From NCBI GenBank assembly GCA_038380435.1, contig JAWZYU010000013.1:67164446-67228445 (forward strand): 64,000 nt of DNA. Direction: 5' to 3'. Shown one piece after another: positions 10,622 through 22,151 of the stretch (within the stretch, counting starts at the first letter, position 1; every line of letters begins with the position of its first letter). The translations under genes and the position numbers were made by a program. The notes beneath the pieces were generated by a model. The model did no database searches, was not told where the DNA came from, and worked only from the letters and a program-made list of their open reading frames with translations. Origin of the DNA: Ryuthela nishihirai (lineage: Eukaryota > Arthropoda > Arachnida > Araneae > Heptathelidae).

Positions 10622-11477
10622 GTAAGGCTTTCAGTGAGAAAAAAACAACGGAGGAGGCATAGGAGATTGGAGAGGTCTGCAAAGGGAAGCGACTAACTAA
10701 AGAAAGAAAAACTAATGACGCACGGAAGAGTTGTTTACCTGAAAAGAAAGTTTTTCGGTTGTTCTGCTGAGATTGCAACTGCACTTCTATTGCGTGCTTA
10801 ATGAAATGGTTGAAGTGAAAGTGACTGAGAAGTGCATCGCTCTTTCTGCTTTCGAGAAATAAAAATATAAACAAGTTATAAATTTCGTTCCGAAGCTCGT
10901 GAAAGGAAGAGTAGTTGTGGCAGTCCGAAATGAAAGTTCAAGCTCGATGCAGGGTGAAAAATAAATGCCAGTTGGATCTTGAAATGCCTCAGTTGTGGAG
11001 CAATAGGGAAGATACAGTTTAAATTCCAGGATTTAAGTGAAAGGAGCAGTTTTTTTTAGCAGTTTTTTATTTAGCAGAATAACATCGCTCTGACATGTAA
11101 CGCAGTTTTTTCGCTGTCCAAAACCTGTAGCGAAAGAAAATCGAAAAATCCCGTGTCTTGTATTTTAAATGCGTAACAAAAGTTAAGAAATCAAAACGTT
11201 CTTCTGACACAAAAGGAGAACATAAAGTAGTACAGAAACGGTTTAAATTTAAATTTCAAAGGATAAAGCAGAAGAAATGTGATGCAATTCGAACAGAAAC
11301 ACAAGACAAATCTTTAAAATAACATTCGTTTCTTCCTTTCCAGACGCAGAGCCAAAAACAATGATCGATAAATTCGCTCGCCAAAAAGATAACGAATGTC
11401 ATTGTATTCTTATATTAAGTTATTTGCCAACTATCAAACAAAGGACCTTTCAAAGGAAATTTGGTGGAATAATTGGG
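10622..11477. other. Unannotated stretch
   Basis: No gene or repeat was recognised. If the 10573 exon is real, this would be its intron. Confidence 0.3.
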
Positions 11478-11840
11478 TTATTTTGTTTTACGTCTGAGAG
11501 GTACTTTTTTTGCACACATTGGACTAAACGGCCTGGTCTCAAGGGCTCAGAGAAGGTTGTGGAAGGGATCCTTAGATAGCTCTTAGGAGACAGATGGAAG
11601 CCTCCCATGAAGGCCATATAGCGTGTTTTTTCACGTGCACACTCCTGCATATGGAGGCGCTGTTTAACGTATCATCCGACGAACTGCGGCATTTACAATT
11701 TTAAAGGGTGTCCCCTTTCTTACCGAGGGTAGAACGGTACTTAGAAGAGAGAACCTCAGTTACTTCTCAGTACCTCAATTGGGACTCGAGTCTGGACTGG
11801 CTATAGTTACTGGACTGATATGCGTTAGAGTCCAATTGGG
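11478..11840 (-). mobile_element. SINE-A copy (tRNA-derived), minus strand
   Basis: It matches the reverse complement of the best copy at 59237-59630, in order: ttttttgcacacattg, ggagacagatgg, the ttaacgt core, gtgtcccctttcttaccg, and finally tgggactcgag (a degraded B box) near 11780. A second ccaattgggactcga near 11830 suggests a small duplication of the head. It is strongly diverged. Confidence 0.75.
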
Positions 11841-12286
11841 ACTCGATGGTGATTTTTGTACGACTGAAAAAAGCCTAGGGAGCTTTCGACTGCATCAACC
11901 CCTCTCCTATCGGAATAGTAACGTATAGGCCAAAAAAAGAAATGGTGAAACCCAAGTTGTTTTTCATTTAGCAAAAAGGAAATCTGTGGTACTGCAATCT
12001 AATTGAAATAATTCACACGATTTGCTTTATACAAAACGCAGACATGGGAGTGGATGTGCAAGAGTATTTTTTAAGGAAGAAGGTACTTCCCTACATAACG
12101 GACGGAGATAACCTAGAGCCTATATTATGTTTGTCCTGATTTCCAATATCAATACAGTCCAAGTAGTATTTTTCAAAGATTTCAGCAGCGGAACCCTTGT
12201 AAAATTCAAAATTTTGGAGTTAGTGTTGTCTTTTTTTTAAATGTACAAAGCATACAAAATAATGTAGCAAAATATTTGCAGTTTAG
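11841..12286. other. Unannotated AT-rich stretch
   Basis: Nothing was recognised between the SINE and the long inverted repeat. Confidence 0.3.
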
Positions 12287-13946
12287 CAGTGCGTTAGAAT
12301 CCTTCATTTTATTCTCTAATAAAGCTCCAATTCTTTTACACATCCATTAACCTTAAAATACCTGTAATCAATTAATTATTTCAAATGCAGTTCTTGGTTT
12401 CTTTTTTCTTAGGTTATGTTAACTTAGTTGCAAAGAATTGCATTAATAACTACAAGTAATGAATTAATTTTACCTTATCAGCATTTCGCTTATCCCATTT
12501 CGAAAATTACTGCTTTGGAGTATGGATAAAAGTAAACTTTGTAGAAACGAGCCAAAAGTGGTACCGTTATGCATGTGTTCTTAAACTAACATATTGTTAT
12601 GTTATACTCATTGCATATGCGCAGTATGTGACTCAAGAGACGTAGAACTAGCGATAAGTTCGGCGCGATCAAAGTATGTTCCTGTGTTCGAGAAAATTAA
12701 GAACTTAAACCTAAAGTCAGTCGTATTTGTGTCATGTTTCAAGCAACAGAGTACGTCACTAAACCATACTCTGTAGATATGAATGTTAGTGTCACATAAA
12801 AGCTGTTGTTCGTAACCCCAAGTTGAGGAGCCACAGGGAGACCTGAGAGTACTGTTTACGTAGCAAAGTGTTTCATATACGACATTCCGGCACATTATTC
12901 TGTAGTACTTGAAAATGAGGGCACGTCGCACACAACATATGTTTGGGCGAACAGCTTCACCAAATGCGTTTCACGTTTCCATTCATTGCGTGCTATTGAA
13001 CATGTATTGGCAGATGAGGCGAAATGTACCTTTCGTGAAAGGGTAAATACTCATCCTAAACATTCACGTTACCTTTGAACTTCAAAAGCCAAGTCCCATA
13101 GTTTATATCAGATGGAAAACGACACATTACATGATATACGAGCATTATTTCTTTTGTCAAGAAGACATCTTCATTGGATTCGATACTTAGCATGCTTCAA
13201 CATTTCCCCGTGACGGAGTTTCAACAGATAAACATGATTAGGTTATTTTAGAGCAAGATGGGGTAACACCACTCTTGTTGTCAGAAGTCTGTGATATTTA
13301 ATGACAATAGGTATGGTGGTGACCAATTGCTTGGACTCAAATTTACCAGTCATGATGACTCCCAATCTCTTTGTGTAGAAGTTCATGAATAGCATTGTGT
13401 ATGCTTAATGACATACGAATCCTGATGTCCTAAGTAGATATTATCTCACATTATGGAAAGTTTTATTGTCACGTTGCAAACATTGATGTCTCAACCAAAC
13501 GCTGACAAATTGAGGGAGTTGAGATTCATTATTCTCCCATTTAGAAACGAAAGGAATGATCCTGTATTATTAACTGGATTTTTGAATCCTGAATTAAACG
13601 AGCTGAACAATAACATTGATGCATATCTTAATTTCATGAATTAGTTTAATTTCAAGTATTGCGTTAGAAGGACCGCAAATTCATACACGGATCATTTACT
13701 TGTGAACAAATGATTTAATTATGAATGTAAGTATTACATAGTGGATAAAGATATAAAAATATATCAATTGTAGTTATTAATGAAATTCTTTGTAACTAAG
13801 TTAACATAAGCTAAGAAAACAGAAACCAAGAACTGCATTTGAAATAGTTAATTAATTAGAGGTATTTTAAGGTTAATGGACATGCAAAAGATTTGGAACT
13901 TTATTAGAGAATAAAATGAAGGATTCTAACGCACTGCTAAATTTAT
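12287..13946. mobile_element. Long inverted repeat with 1.3-kb interior, possible DNA element
   Basis: The left arm (about 12287-12458) and right arm (about 13769-13946) are inverted copies. Shared strings include tttagcagtgcgttagaatc, tccttcattttatt, ttaaccttaaaatacct and ttctttg.aactaagttaac. The arms are about 170 bp at roughly 80-85 percent identity by eye. The interior holds a 63-codon plus-strand frame at 13453-13644 (starts MESFIVTLQTLMSQ) with no known domain. It could be a non-autonomous DNA transposon with long terminal repeats or a fold-back element. No target duplication was identified. Confidence 0.7.
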
Positions 13947-14529
13947 TTTCAGATATCATGAATGATTCCAAACAGAGTTTATATGTTGCAAATACGGAAA
14001 GAAAATTTGAACCACGGATAACTAAAATAAAATATGCAAGAAATAGAAACACATTGAATAGTCATATTACAAAGTTGGTGAATATTAATTTTAAGAAAAT
14101 TTGTAGAAATTTCCTTGTAAGAGATGGAAATTAATATTATTAACATAAATTACTTTGGACAGAAGTTAACAATAAAGCAAAAACGTCTATATAATTTCTG
14201 ATGAACAAAATAAAAGATAATGACAAAATCCAGAATAAATATGAAATTTATGTGAAACCAATAAATTAACCGAGACTACTGTTACGAGGCATTAACAGGA
14301 AGAGTGGTTGAGACGCTAACTACTGTTCCAGGAGGGCCAACTTTGTGTGTTGCGTTAGCTCTAACTGAGGCATTGGTCAGCAGTGACTTCTTTCTTAGGA
14401 CGGCTCTCCTTGTATGAGAAGGCATGTAAAAGTCAATAGTAGCTTCTAGAATAGATCTGTGTCCTCTCCGTTGTAAAATGAAAAGAAAAAATGAAATTAG
14501 AATACACGTTGCGTCTGGCAAATAAGGAC
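13947..14529. other. Unclassified stretch with possible minus-strand exon
   Basis: Two frames deserve mention: a 72-codon plus frame (13916-14134, MKDSNALLNLFSD), starting inside the right arm of the inverted repeat, and a minus frame (14282-14584) containing RRGHRSILEATIDFYMPSH. On the minus strand a GTAAG donor-like site lies near 14654. Neither product is recognised. Confidence 0.25.
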
Positions 14530-15130
14530 TTTTGCGCCGTCTAACGGTAAACATTTGAAATAACAGAGGATTGACAAAATTCAAGTAGTATTATTTCATT
14601 ATCACCTATAAAAACATTTCTTCATTTTTTTCAAATTATCGAGAGAGCTGAACTTACCTTACGTTCTCCACTCCCGGGGTTAAAATGTCAAATCATTGAT
14701 GTCAGTGCACATGCTCCAACACTCCATCATCAGTTTCAAATTTCTAATTAAATAGATCACTTGCAATATTCGTTTAGAGCTTAGCGCTTTCCTTAAATTT
14801 TCATCTCTTAGAGAGTACTGTTAAAACTATTGGGAGATGCAGATAGCTATCATGAATACTTATTCAACCCCAAAAATATTTTTGATATATGTGTTAAATC
14901 AGAAAAGTTACCTTTTCCCACCCCATTGGTGTTAAACGGGTAAATAATTACTGACAGTGTAAACATCTTGGCCCTCCCACTATTCTATTAAAATTATTAA
15001 TTTCTAGCTTAAATAAATCGTTTGAAGGAGCTATTTTGACTATTTAGAGATTCGGAGCGTGCCCTAATATTCCGTCAATACCTATAAAAATAAAAAATAA
15101 TTCTTCATTTTTCTTTAAAAAATTGAATGT
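14530..15130. repeat. Satellite-like repeat units (280-bp family), diverged
   Basis: Motifs of the family seen again at 46820-48760 recur here: cgccgtctaacggt (14536), caatattcgttt (about 14765), twice tacctataaaaa followed by a cttcattttt run (about 14606 and 15080), and aaatttctaa. At least two diverged units are present. Confidence 0.55.
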
Positions 15131-15134
15131 CTCA

Positions 15135-15362
15135 TCATAAAGCAGCCATGGGTTACTGAGGTCAAACCAGATTGTTCAGTTTAGATCTCCAAACGCATCT
15201 GTCCCGAACTGCATCTGTTGCATCTCACCACTTATAGACCAATTCCAACAGTCCTGTTGGCATAGTCTACCCATCACATCCTAGGTCTCCTCCTCTTTCT
15301 GTGGTATTTACATACACTATTTATAACCTAATTCGCTAATCTATAGTTACACCTATGGGCAG
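15135..15362 (-). mobile_element. 5'-truncated LINE, 3' tail fragment, minus strand
   Basis: The reverse complement matches the 3' end of the LINE at 35340-38912: ctatagattagcgaatt, gagacctaggatg, ggacagatgcgtttgg and cccatggctgctt line up in order. It is the third copy of this family in the window and only about 230 bp remain. Confidence 0.82.
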
Positions 15363-15539
15363 AGCCGAATTCAAACTTTTTGAGACCCTAGACACACATT
15401 ATATTAGACGCCCTTTGCTTAGGATTTTTTGTTTAATATTTGAGTGTTTGGTTCAAGCAAAATGTTTTAAAAATTTTAATTATTTTTGTTTAAAGAATTG
15501 TAGAAAAATAATCACAGAAATATAACACGATCATAGTAA

Positions 15540-17465
15540 ACAAAAAGTATAGACATTACTAATAAAATTAAACTACTTTTAACATGAATTGCAATTTACT
15601 ATCTAATTACGGTATTGAAATTTTCTTGACACGATTTTAACAGAAAAATTTTATGATCAAAAATCATCAAAGTGTTTTATTGCGAGTTTTGTGTTTGGCG
15701 AAATCATCACTATTTAATGAATATCAATTTGAAGAATATGTCAATTGACATTCAATAAACATTAAAGATAAATTGAACATTTTAGTTTGCGCTACTGAAT
15801 TATTCAAATCATTTTTATCTGCTTTAGTACCGAAAATTATCTTTCACCACTTGCATTTTCTACAGGTATGGTAAGAAATATTTTAACAATTATTTCCACA
15901 TTCGGGAATGCCAATCACAAACTTTCGTCAAAGGTTTTCTACATGTCCATAGGGTTGAATATATTTTCTTCATTAATGAAACATAAATATTGTGCCATTT
16001 TTCTCTATAAATTGATTGCTATCAATATCACTTTTGTATACACACTAATTTCAGTAAATTAAGAAAAAAAAAAAATAGAAAAAACGCGATAATTCGATAA
16101 ACAATTTTGCAATCCTCAACAAACTTGTTGATGTAACAGTAATGACGAGTGAGCATATCGTATGCAAATTAGTCTAGGTTGCGTCAATTTACATAACCGG
16201 ATAGCGGCATAAAACTGGTGTTTTGGAGCGGATCGTTATTTTGTGTTGTAAATGTGAATAAAGAAATTCGAAATAGTCATTTTGTAGGAATGAGCTCTAG
16301 ACATCATTCTCCAGACCTAAATCCGATTGAGCATGTGTGGGATGCTCTAGGGAGACGTGTTGCTGACCTCACCCCGCTACCTGCAAAAAAAGGGGGAGCT
16401 TATTATTGATTTGAAGTAACAATGGTCGTTACTCTCTACTGAACTGATTCACAACATAATAAACATCACGGAACATTGCTGTCATGTCTGCATTGCTGTA
16501 AGGGGTGACCACACTCCATCTTAAAGAACTCTGCCCATTGCATTCTGACACCTCATTTTTGGACAAGTTCCTGTAAGTGTTATTTTTTGACGAAAAATGA
16601 TTCTAGTGTAAAATATTTTATCCCATTCTGAAACTAGCATTGTAATTCATGTTTTCATAAAATTTCATTAAAATCATTCATATAGTTTTTTTATTTATCA
16701 TAATTTTCTGAGTTTTCCTTAAATTAAAGAAACCAGCGTATGTATTAATTTATTAGTACAATATTATCTCCGGTTTCATTCAGATTTTTTGCCCAAAACG
16801 ACATTAAACTTACTTCATAAATTTTCATATACTTCTACTCGTCGATTGAGTTCTGCATTAAATGTGTCACAAAAACGTTAATTATATTAAGTATAAATAA
16901 TCCTTTGCCACGGAAAACCATATCTTTTTCCGTTGTATCGTCAAACAGAATTTTGCTTTTTTTCATTTAGCATTGGTCGTTTTTATATTAGTCTTGTTGT
17001 GTTAACGACGTCACTTCCACTTCGATTAATTCAAAATCATTTCTTACACATAGAATAAATTCTGTTAACGATTTCAGGAAGCTGGCGCCTTTTAATAAAT
17101 TTATTTTTGGGTGCTGCAAACATTTCACTTGTAGCATTTAGTCTTTGCAATATTTTATTAAAAAAGTAGTCAAAACCACTGTTTCGTAATTATCAAAATG
17201 CTTCAACAGTCCCTTAAATTCTAATCGGCATTCTGGCTTTCCGTTTTGGCATGATGCCACTTTGATCGAAACATTTTTAATATATTCAAGCCCTAGTAGA
17301 CCATCTTTCATCACTTATTTTTTAAATGATAAAAATTCGGGCGTTAGGCATTCATTGAGAGTGTTCCATCGTTGCATTGACTTGGGAAAGAAATGTATAA
17401 ATAATCTACAAATAAAAAGAATCGTACTTATTGGGAGAAGATTCTGCTGCGTAGTTTCCAATTAA
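15540..17465 (-). pseudogene. hAT (ZMYM/DUF4371-like) transposase relic, interrupted
   Basis: Minus-strand pieces in shifted frames match the order of a hAT transposase with a DUF4371-type middle. They are LLKHFDNYETVVLTTF and LQRLNATSEMFAAPKNKF near 17060-17230, NDFELIEVEV near 17010, and NRRVEVYEN near 16840. A C-terminal dimerisation block (FPNVEIIVKIFLTIPVENAS followed by GER and FSVLKQIK) lies near 15800-15910. The C-terminal block is separated from the rest by a Tc1-like fragment at 16150-16530. Stops and frameshifts are numerous. The family assignment rests on motif order and spacing. Confidence 0.7.
16150..16530 (+). mobile_element. Tc1-like transposon fragment inside the hAT relic
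   Basis: HHSPDLNPIEHVWDALGRR, at about 16301-16357, is the third catalytic block of a Tc1-like transposase, with Glu intact. CIAVRGDHTPS near 16490-16522 is the usual C-terminal end. The N-terminal two thirds are missing. It splits the minus-strand hAT relic and therefore inserted later, or was already joined to part of it. Confidence 0.82.
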
Positions 17466-17850
17466 ATTTAGAGAGTGACTTACACAGAGAATATAAAATG
17501 CAATGGGACTATAACTTCTAAGTACAATTTCTAATCCTGTATATTATTTTCCTGCAATATTAGTAGTATTATCATACGTATGATCAAATATCGATACTTC
17601 CTAATATTAAACAAGCAATGACTCCAAATTTTCGGTTTTTACTCTAAATTGTCTTTCAAATGATAAATTCCATGACATATATTTTATTGATATGTATTAT
17701 TTATTACTAACGTAAATAAAATTGCAAAATTGGAATATATAATTATTTAAAAATATTATTCCTTAACATTTACAAATATATATATATGTATAAAACAACA
17801 GCCGATAAATTGACATTTTAAAACCTTTTATCCTACAGTAATTTATATTA
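17466..17850. other. AT-rich stretch
   Basis: Very AT-rich, with a short (AT)n tract near 17777. Nothing else was recognised. Confidence 0.35.
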
Positions 17851-18235
17851 ATATAACTCAGTAACTAAATTTTTTTAGCAATACACGTAAAATAAAAATT
17901 CAACGCAATAAAAATACCAGACTTCAAAACCAAGGATATTACCAAATATCTAATTTTCGAAACAATTATTAAAAATAAATTAAGTGGTAATTGATATTCG
18001 GATGTACATTTTCCATAATTGTTTCGAATATTAGGAATTTGGTAATAACCTTGGTTTTGAAGTCTTGTATTCTTATTGCGTTGAATTTATATTTTACGTG
18101 TATGGTTAAAATATTTTTAGTTACTGAGTTATATGCATCTATATTTTTAATATTTCCCTTGGGATTGTGTTAAATATAAGTGGTAACTGATATTCGGATA
18201 ATATAATCCCAAGTGAAATATTAAATATAGATGCA
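17851..18235. repeat. Nested fold-back: two successive inverted repeats
   Basis: Arm 17851-17970 is complementary to 18015-18134 (about 120 bp, imperfect; for example gacttcaaaaccaagg against ccttggttttgaagtc). Immediately adjoining, 18134-18166 is complementary to 18205-18235 (tgcatctatatttttaat against its reverse). The two loops contain a direct repeat, taagtggtaa.tgatattcg, at 17981 and 18178. This looks like a MITE or fold-back element formed by repeated hairpin duplication. Confidence 0.85.
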
Positions 18236-18774
18236 CATAGCAGACTCAAATATAAATTGAGAGATTATTTAGGAAAACAAATTAGCTGAATATTATATGT
18301 AGAGTTTTGTGAAATATTTTTGATGTAAACCATTATTGTAGCTGTATGAACAATGATTTATCTAATTTATTCCCTTACGTGCAAATAAGATGTTTAGCTT
18401 TGCGGGTCAATGGTAAATTTATTATTTACTTATATGAATAAAAATCTATAATAATAATAAAAAATTTATACAGACTGGAATAAAGTGAAATTGAATAACA
18501 TTTCATAGTCGTTAAAAAGTAATAAACATTCTTTTAATTTTTTTATAGGTAGCAATTTTGTTTCCTACACTAAAATCAAGGAATGAAATAATCTGGACAC
18601 CAAAAACAAAAAGTGACGTCGCCTAGTATAATCCCTTATTCACTTTTGGAACTCGAAAAAAATTATAAAATAAATACCCATGCCTTCTTATTTCCTTATT
18701 ACAAGTTTCAATGTCTACCCATGTTTAATTTTAAAATGGGAAAATTAATGTTCGAATAAATATATATTTGAAAT
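18236..18774. other. AT-rich stretch
   Basis: No feature was recognised. It may hold eroded upstream parts of the LINE that becomes readable from about 18775. Confidence 0.3.
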
Positions 18775-20838
18775 TAATAATTCTTTCACTTGTTACGCAG
18801 TTGATGCAGCCGATGTGTACTCCACTATAGATGTAACTGAACTTCAACTTAAAGTTGAATAAGACCTGAATGAAATACAGTCTTCGATTTCCTTGAATAA
18901 AATACAATGAAATGTTAAAAAAGCAACATTCATACAATTTCATGAGAAATAATGCAATATCACCCAAAAATATTATAACATTAATTGTGACAGTTTTTTA
19001 GTTCTGATTGTGCTTTTATAGAAATTTAAAATTCTTTGGAGTAGCAATGGATCATAATTTTGAAGTGGAAACCTCGTGCTAATATATTAACTAAAAAACT
19101 TATAATTGTGTTTATATAGATTTTGGTTTTTTAAAGAAACCTATTCCTAAAAGTTTTGATCGTGATTTATTAGGTATCTTTTCTGTTGTACAATATGGCA
19201 TTTGTAGTTGGGGTAATAACTATGAAGCCAATTTCAATAGCTTATTAAATGTTCATAAGAATACTGGTCATTTCTATATTGTTACGCAAATTAACATGTT
19301 TAAACTATTGCTATTTTCATATTTGAATGAACATCGGATGGTTCATTTATTTTCCGTACAATTCTGGTTTATCTGGCCAATTATCACATACATGTTTAAA
19401 CGCAAAAAATATTACGAAAAGACATTTCATTTATTTGGCAAATAATTTTTTAAGAAATTAACTTGAGAAAGGAAATTAATTTTATTTACTTTAAAACGGT
19501 TTAAAGAAATATCCTATTTATGTCGAAAATTTTTTAACAATTTCTGGATTAATAATCTGTATACTTCAATAACTTTCCTATCTTTTACCTCTGATATTCA
19601 ACTTGTAGTATTGCCATAATGCTTTTCCTTTTTTTGTAATTTTAAACTAAGTTAGTAGTAAAGTGCTATACCTGTAAGGTAATGAAATTATCACTTAGTA
19701 TTGAAATGACCAAAACAAAATTAAATTTTCTTCACTCCTATGCATCTTTTCATTTGGATTTGCTGTCGAAATATTTAAGGAAGAAACTATATAACACTTT
19801 TTTAAAATTGTGATTTCATTTATAATACTGAAGCTTCATCGCCAGTGTTTTCTAAGAATACAATAATTAATCTTAAATAAGAAAAGTGGAGACTATAATA
19901 TACAAATTCCATATTGGACTTCTACATTCCCTATTTTAAACACAAATATTGATAATATACAAACCAAAAAAGCACATGATATTGATACTCTTAAACTATT
20001 TTCAGAACTGCAAATAAATAATAGATATAAAGATTTTATACACATATACACGGACGGATCTCTTAGTGAAGATAGAAATAAATTAGCTGGAGCTTTTATA
20101 TGCCCAGAAGAAAATTATGAATATCTTTTTAAATTCAACAAACCTCATCCCATTTTAACTGCAGAAATATCTGCAATCATTTTAGCATTAAACTGGGCTT
20201 TAAAATTTAAAAATAAAAATATTGTAGTTTTCACTGATAGTAAAGCATCGATAGAAACAATATATAATGATCCCTCAAAAAGTAATTTTAAAATCTTTAT
20301 AAATGACATTCTTATCATAACAAAAAATCATATAATCAACAGAAATATTATACATATACAATGGATACCTAGTCATGTAGGAATAAAATATAATGAAATA
20401 GTAGATAAAAAAGCAAAAACAGCAATAAATATAATTCCTAACTACAACACACCCTTTTTTATATTTTTATTTAAAAAACTAAATAAAGTAAATATTATAA
20501 ATGATACACAAAAATGGTATGATACAAATGCAAATAACACATTTAGATATGATATTTCACATGCTATAAATAAATTCAACAATTTTGGTTTGAATAAAAA
20601 AGAAATAAATATAATTCTGAAAATTAAAACAAACTCAGCAATCACAAAGGCAAGATTATATAGAATGAAAAAAAAAGATTCCCCGGCATGTGATAAATGT
20701 ATGGAGTATGAGAATCTTGAACATATATTGTTCAAGTGTAAAAAATATGATCAAGAAAGAGAAAAATACTTCAATGCCTTGAGAAAATTTAATATTTCAA
20801 ATTTCAACTTTAAAAGCATTTTGGAGCCTGAGAATTAA
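18775..20838 (+). mobile_element. AT-rich non-LTR retrotransposon (RNase H-bearing), 3' half
   Basis: Degraded pieces in order match the tail of an RNase H-bearing LINE. Pieces resembling the region after the YADD motif lie near 18800-18940. KFFGVAMDHNFEVET, near 19030, corresponds to the family's K-LGV-LD block. A VVQYGICSWGNN block lies near 19190. The RNase H domain follows, with a C-terminal zinc-knuckle-like region ending at 20838. The I, Jockey, LOA and R1-type groups carry this layout. The 5' half is not recognisable. Composition is strikingly A-rich compared with the other LINE in this window. Confidence 0.8.
19867..20838 (+). pseudogene. RNase H and zinc-knuckle end of a LINE polyprotein, open frame
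   Basis: One frame stays open for 323 codons from 19867 to the stop at 20838, although the protein upstream is broken. RNase H motifs are all present. IYTDGSLSED gives the first Asp at about 20053. The Glu is in ILTAEISAIILALNWAL at about 20155. FTDSKASIETI carries the next Asp, and IQWIPSHVGI plus VDKKAK form the last block. The end has CDKCMEYENLEHILFKC, a CxxC-H-C cluster seen at the C-terminus of such LINEs. It removes RNA from RNA/DNA hybrids in active elements. Retention of the frame suggests a fairly young copy or an A-rich composition that rarely makes stops. Confidence 0.82.
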
Positions 20839-21869
20839 AAAAAAAGCAAAATACTATAAATTATTAATAACATATATAAAACAAATACATATGTTTAATA
20901 TATTATTAAAAAAAATTATTAAATAAATAAAAAATGATAAAAAAAGATTTAAAAAAAAAAATAATTTATTTTGTTCACTGATTATAAAATGCTTCTGAAT
21001 GAGTTTGCTACTGGGTGGATTCCTGGTAGCAAGAAGATTCAAATGTTGATGTGTATGTATGTATGTATGTATGAATTATTTATATCTAACTAGTTCTGGT
21101 ATTTATTTAAGTGTTAATTATGTGCTGCATCCTTTGTGTACTATCTTCATAATTAAATGTGTTTTGAAATTTGTATTTTTTATGATGTCATATTTGCCAT
21201 CTAGGATCATTTCCGTCTTGGATTTAATATCAAAAAAGAACACTATTGTTCATTATAGATATATCTCTGTATCTAAATTGTTTTCTCATATGTCTAAAAA
21301 TATATTAGTCAATCGTGCTTTGGTTCACGTTTTTAGCTATGTAAAGTATCAAAAGTCGGAAAGAAAATTAAACCAAAAGTAATCCATATTTGTCATCAAA
21401 ACGCAGTTTGTTAAAATCACGAAAGAAAACAATTTTCCAATAGAATTCTTTCACCTCGTACCGTTGACGGCGCTGATCTTCTTCAACTGAAAATGAATTA
21501 GTAAGAAGGTGAAACAATTCATAACTATAACTACAGTTTCTGAAGAAAATGTCAGAGAACATTTTTTTCATGAAACATTTGGATTATAATTTTTATATTA
21601 ACAAAATGAGATTTTTTGGTTAAACTTTCGAAGAATGGGAAAATGCAAATGTGATATATCGATACTCTTTCTACTCATATTGCAGCCTATAGTCTGTTTT
21701 TATTATGTAGATTATAAATATGTTGATTATTAAGCTTTGAACGTTTTAGCAAAATAGTGTGTACAAAATCTTTTACCATAAATGGATAAAAAAATGTTTA
21801 ACAATAATAAAATATGTACTGTGCAAAATTAAAAAAAAGGAAACAAAAAACTTCAGCAATACTAAAAGG
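20839..21869. other. AT-rich stretch with (GTAT)n microsatellite
   Basis: A GTAT tetranucleotide run lies at about 21052-21072. Frames of up to 107 codons (21059-21382) show no domain and fit AT-rich chance. The LINE poly(A)-like tail and its 3' end probably fall near 20840-20960. Confidence 0.4.
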
Positions 21870-22151
21870 CAGGCTTTGGCAAACTATTGCCTGCCACCTC
21901 TTTTTTTGCGGGCCTGCGACCTACTAATGATAATTAAATTAAATTTGTAAAGGACAAAATGACTGCATAGAAGGCAAGAAGTCCTACATTAGCAAAGCTA
22001 ATACTCATTCAAACAATGATTTTTAATTAAATTATATTGTTTATGATTCACTTTAGATTTTTTTGCCGTGTTATAATAACATTGTTGAGTTTATATTTCT
22101 TTGGCAGCTCGCCCCGCTGTTTCTAGTATCCAATTCGCTTGCCCAGGCCTG
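21870..22151. mobile_element. hAT-type MITE, 282 bp
   Basis: The left end CAGGCTTTGGCAAACTATTG and the right end read inward (CAGGCCTGGGCAAGCGAATT) are matching terminal inverted repeats of hAT type. The flanking 8 bases (ctaaaagg and ttctaagg) agree at 5 of 8 positions, compatible with an old 8-bp target duplication. There is no coding capacity. A related copy lies at 30106-30430. Confidence 0.75.

Noticed and set aside
12608..12931. 107-codon minus-strand frame inside the long inverted repeat
   Set aside because: The product has no domain or homology I recognise, and its composition suggests a shadow frame.
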